From Thioclava nitratireducens (GTDB lineage: Bacteria > Pseudomonadota > Alphaproteobacteria > Rhodobacterales > Rhodobacteraceae): 64,000 nt of DNA. Where the stretch lies: contig NZ_CP019437.1 in assembly GCF_001940525.2 (NCBI RefSeq), positions 3,707,501 to 3,771,500 of the forward strand, read 5' to 3'. The notes below the pieces were generated by a model. The model was not told where the DNA came from and did not search any database. It worked only from the letters and a program-made list of their open reading frames with translations. Shown here piece by piece: positions 63,296 to 64,000 of this stretch. A program made the translations under genes and the position numbers. Each line of letters begins with the position of its first letter. The first letter of the stretch is position 1.

Positions 63296-63720
63296 TGCGC
63301 GCCGAAGCTCTCGCCGAACTGCACGCCGCCTCTTTCACCACGCCACGCCCTTGGAACGAAGCCGAGTTCCGGGATCTGATGCGCGGTCCCGGCACCTTTC
63401 TGCTGAACGAGAACCGAGGCTTCCTGCTGGGACGCGTCATCGCGGGCGAAGCCGAGCTTCTGACCCTCGCCGTCGACCCGAAAGCGCGCCGCAACGGCAC
63501 GGGACGCGAGTTGGTCGAGCGTTTCGCGCAAGAAGCCGCAGAGCTGGGGGCCGAGAGCGCCTTCCTAGAAGTCTCCGCCGAGAATGATGCCGCACGCGCG
63601 CTTTACGCAGCGACCGGCTGGAAGGAATCAGGCCGTCGCAAGGGCTATTACCGCGGTCCGGAGGGCGAACGCATCGACGCGCTGGTTCTTACGCTGCCAC
63701 TCTCTAGAGCGGGAAGCTGA
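63295..63720 (+). CDS. rimI: N-acetyltransferase RimI
   Basis: The 141-residue GNAT protein has the AcCoA motif RRNGTGRELVERF and AARALYAATGWKESGRRKGYY. Position directly behind tsaB supports RimI, which acetylates the N-terminus of ribosomal protein S18 in E. coli. Confidence 0.88.
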   Translation: MRAEALAELHAASFTTPRPWNEAEFRDLMRGPGTFLLNENRGFLLGRVIAGEAELLTLAVDPKARRNGTGRELVERFAQEAAELGAESAFLEVSAENDAARALYAATGWKESGRRKGYYRGPEGERIDALVLTLPLSRAGS

Positions 63721-63873
63721 CCGTTCAATCAAATTTGTCTCGCGACCTCGCGTCATCCGCAACTTGACGCTTGACCCCCTCGGCAAGCTCTGCCCAAATC
63801 GCTGTGTCCGCGCGCCGAACAGAGCGCGCCAACAGGCTTTTCCAACAGGGCCATAACGACTCGGGAGTAATCC

Positions 63874-64000
63874 ATGACCTATTTCACCAAGTTCCTCGGC
63901 GCCGCGACCGCGCTCGCGCTGAGCGCCGGGGCCGCGCTGGCCGATCCCGCGATCATTTATGATCTGGGCGGCAAGTTCGACAAGAGCTTCAACGAAGCCG
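63874..64000 (+). CDS. BMP-family ABC transporter substrate-binding protein, N-terminal part
   Basis: Only the first 42 residues are present. A signal peptide (FLGAATALALSAGAALA) is followed by DPAIIYDLGGKFDKSFNEA, the D-x-G-x-x-x-D-K-S-F-N-E start of the Bmp/PnrA family, which binds purine nucleosides or similar ligands. Ribosome site GGGAG is weak. The gene continues past the window; no lipoprotein cysteine is seen. Confidence 0.8.
   Translation, partial: MTYFTKFLGAATALALSAGAALADPAIIYDLGGKFDKSFNEA

Overview
The window looks like chromosome from a member of the Rhodobacteraceae (Alphaproteobacteria). The signs are high GC with strong third-position GC bias, a contiguous secE-nusG-rplKAJL-rpoBC / rpsLG-fusA-tuf / rpsJ-rplCDW block, a phosphatidylcholine synthase of the Pcs type, a HIG1-like small protein next to a PduO-type cobalamin adenosyltransferase, and an nfuA-tsaB-rimI cluster. 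The genus cannot be fixed from the sequence alone; this assignment is inference.

Layout. 1-6.3 kb (minus strand): start of the S10 operon (rplW partial, rplD, rplC, rpsJ), preceded upstream by the str operon (tuf copy 1, fusA, rpsG, rpsL), each with its own good sigma70-type promoter. 6.5-10.6 kb: a block set between rpoC and rpsL, made of a four-gene lipid-linked sugar module (GT2, LAB_N membrane protein, GT39, PAP2 phosphatase) and a small exported protein. 10.7-22.8 kb: rpoC, rpoB, rplL, rplJ, rplA, rplK, nusG, secE, closed by a strong terminator after rpoC.

22.8-38.0 kb: a 15-kb surface-glycan region between secE and tRNA-Trp. It holds a DUF4405 membrane protein, a large GT4 glycosyltransferase, a DUF2793 fibre-like protein, a phosphohexomutase, a frameshifted RTX/DUF4214 secreted protein, an ABC export system of KpsT/KpsE/KpsM type, a sulfotransferase-like protein and a two-domain GT2/GT4 enzyme. 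The genes alternate strands and are packed as convergent pairs. In many bacteria tuf, trnW, secE and nusG are adjacent, so this looks like an insertion that split that string. tRNA-Trp is at 38.0 kb and a second tuf, almost identical to the first, at 41.7 kb; four ordinary accessory genes lie between them.

43-64 kb: housekeeping and metabolic genes: a cytochrome P450, parC, an SH3 protein, an SDR, HIG1/PduO, priA, transaldolase, DUF484-xerC, pcs, an EamA transporter, truA, a WbpM-like dehydratase with a sugar-phosphate transferase (possible initiation steps for the glycan), a branched-chain aminotransferase, a universal stress protein, nfuA, tsaB, rimI and the start of a BMP-family binding protein.

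Working together: the glycan genes at 6.5-9.8, 22.8-38 and 57-60 kb could supply lipid-linked sugars, chain initiation, assembly, possible sulfation and ABC-dependent export. No outer-membrane exporter and no KpsC/KpsS lipid-linker transferases are seen here, so the pathway would need genes elsewhere. No CRISPR array, insertion sequence or integrase was recognised.
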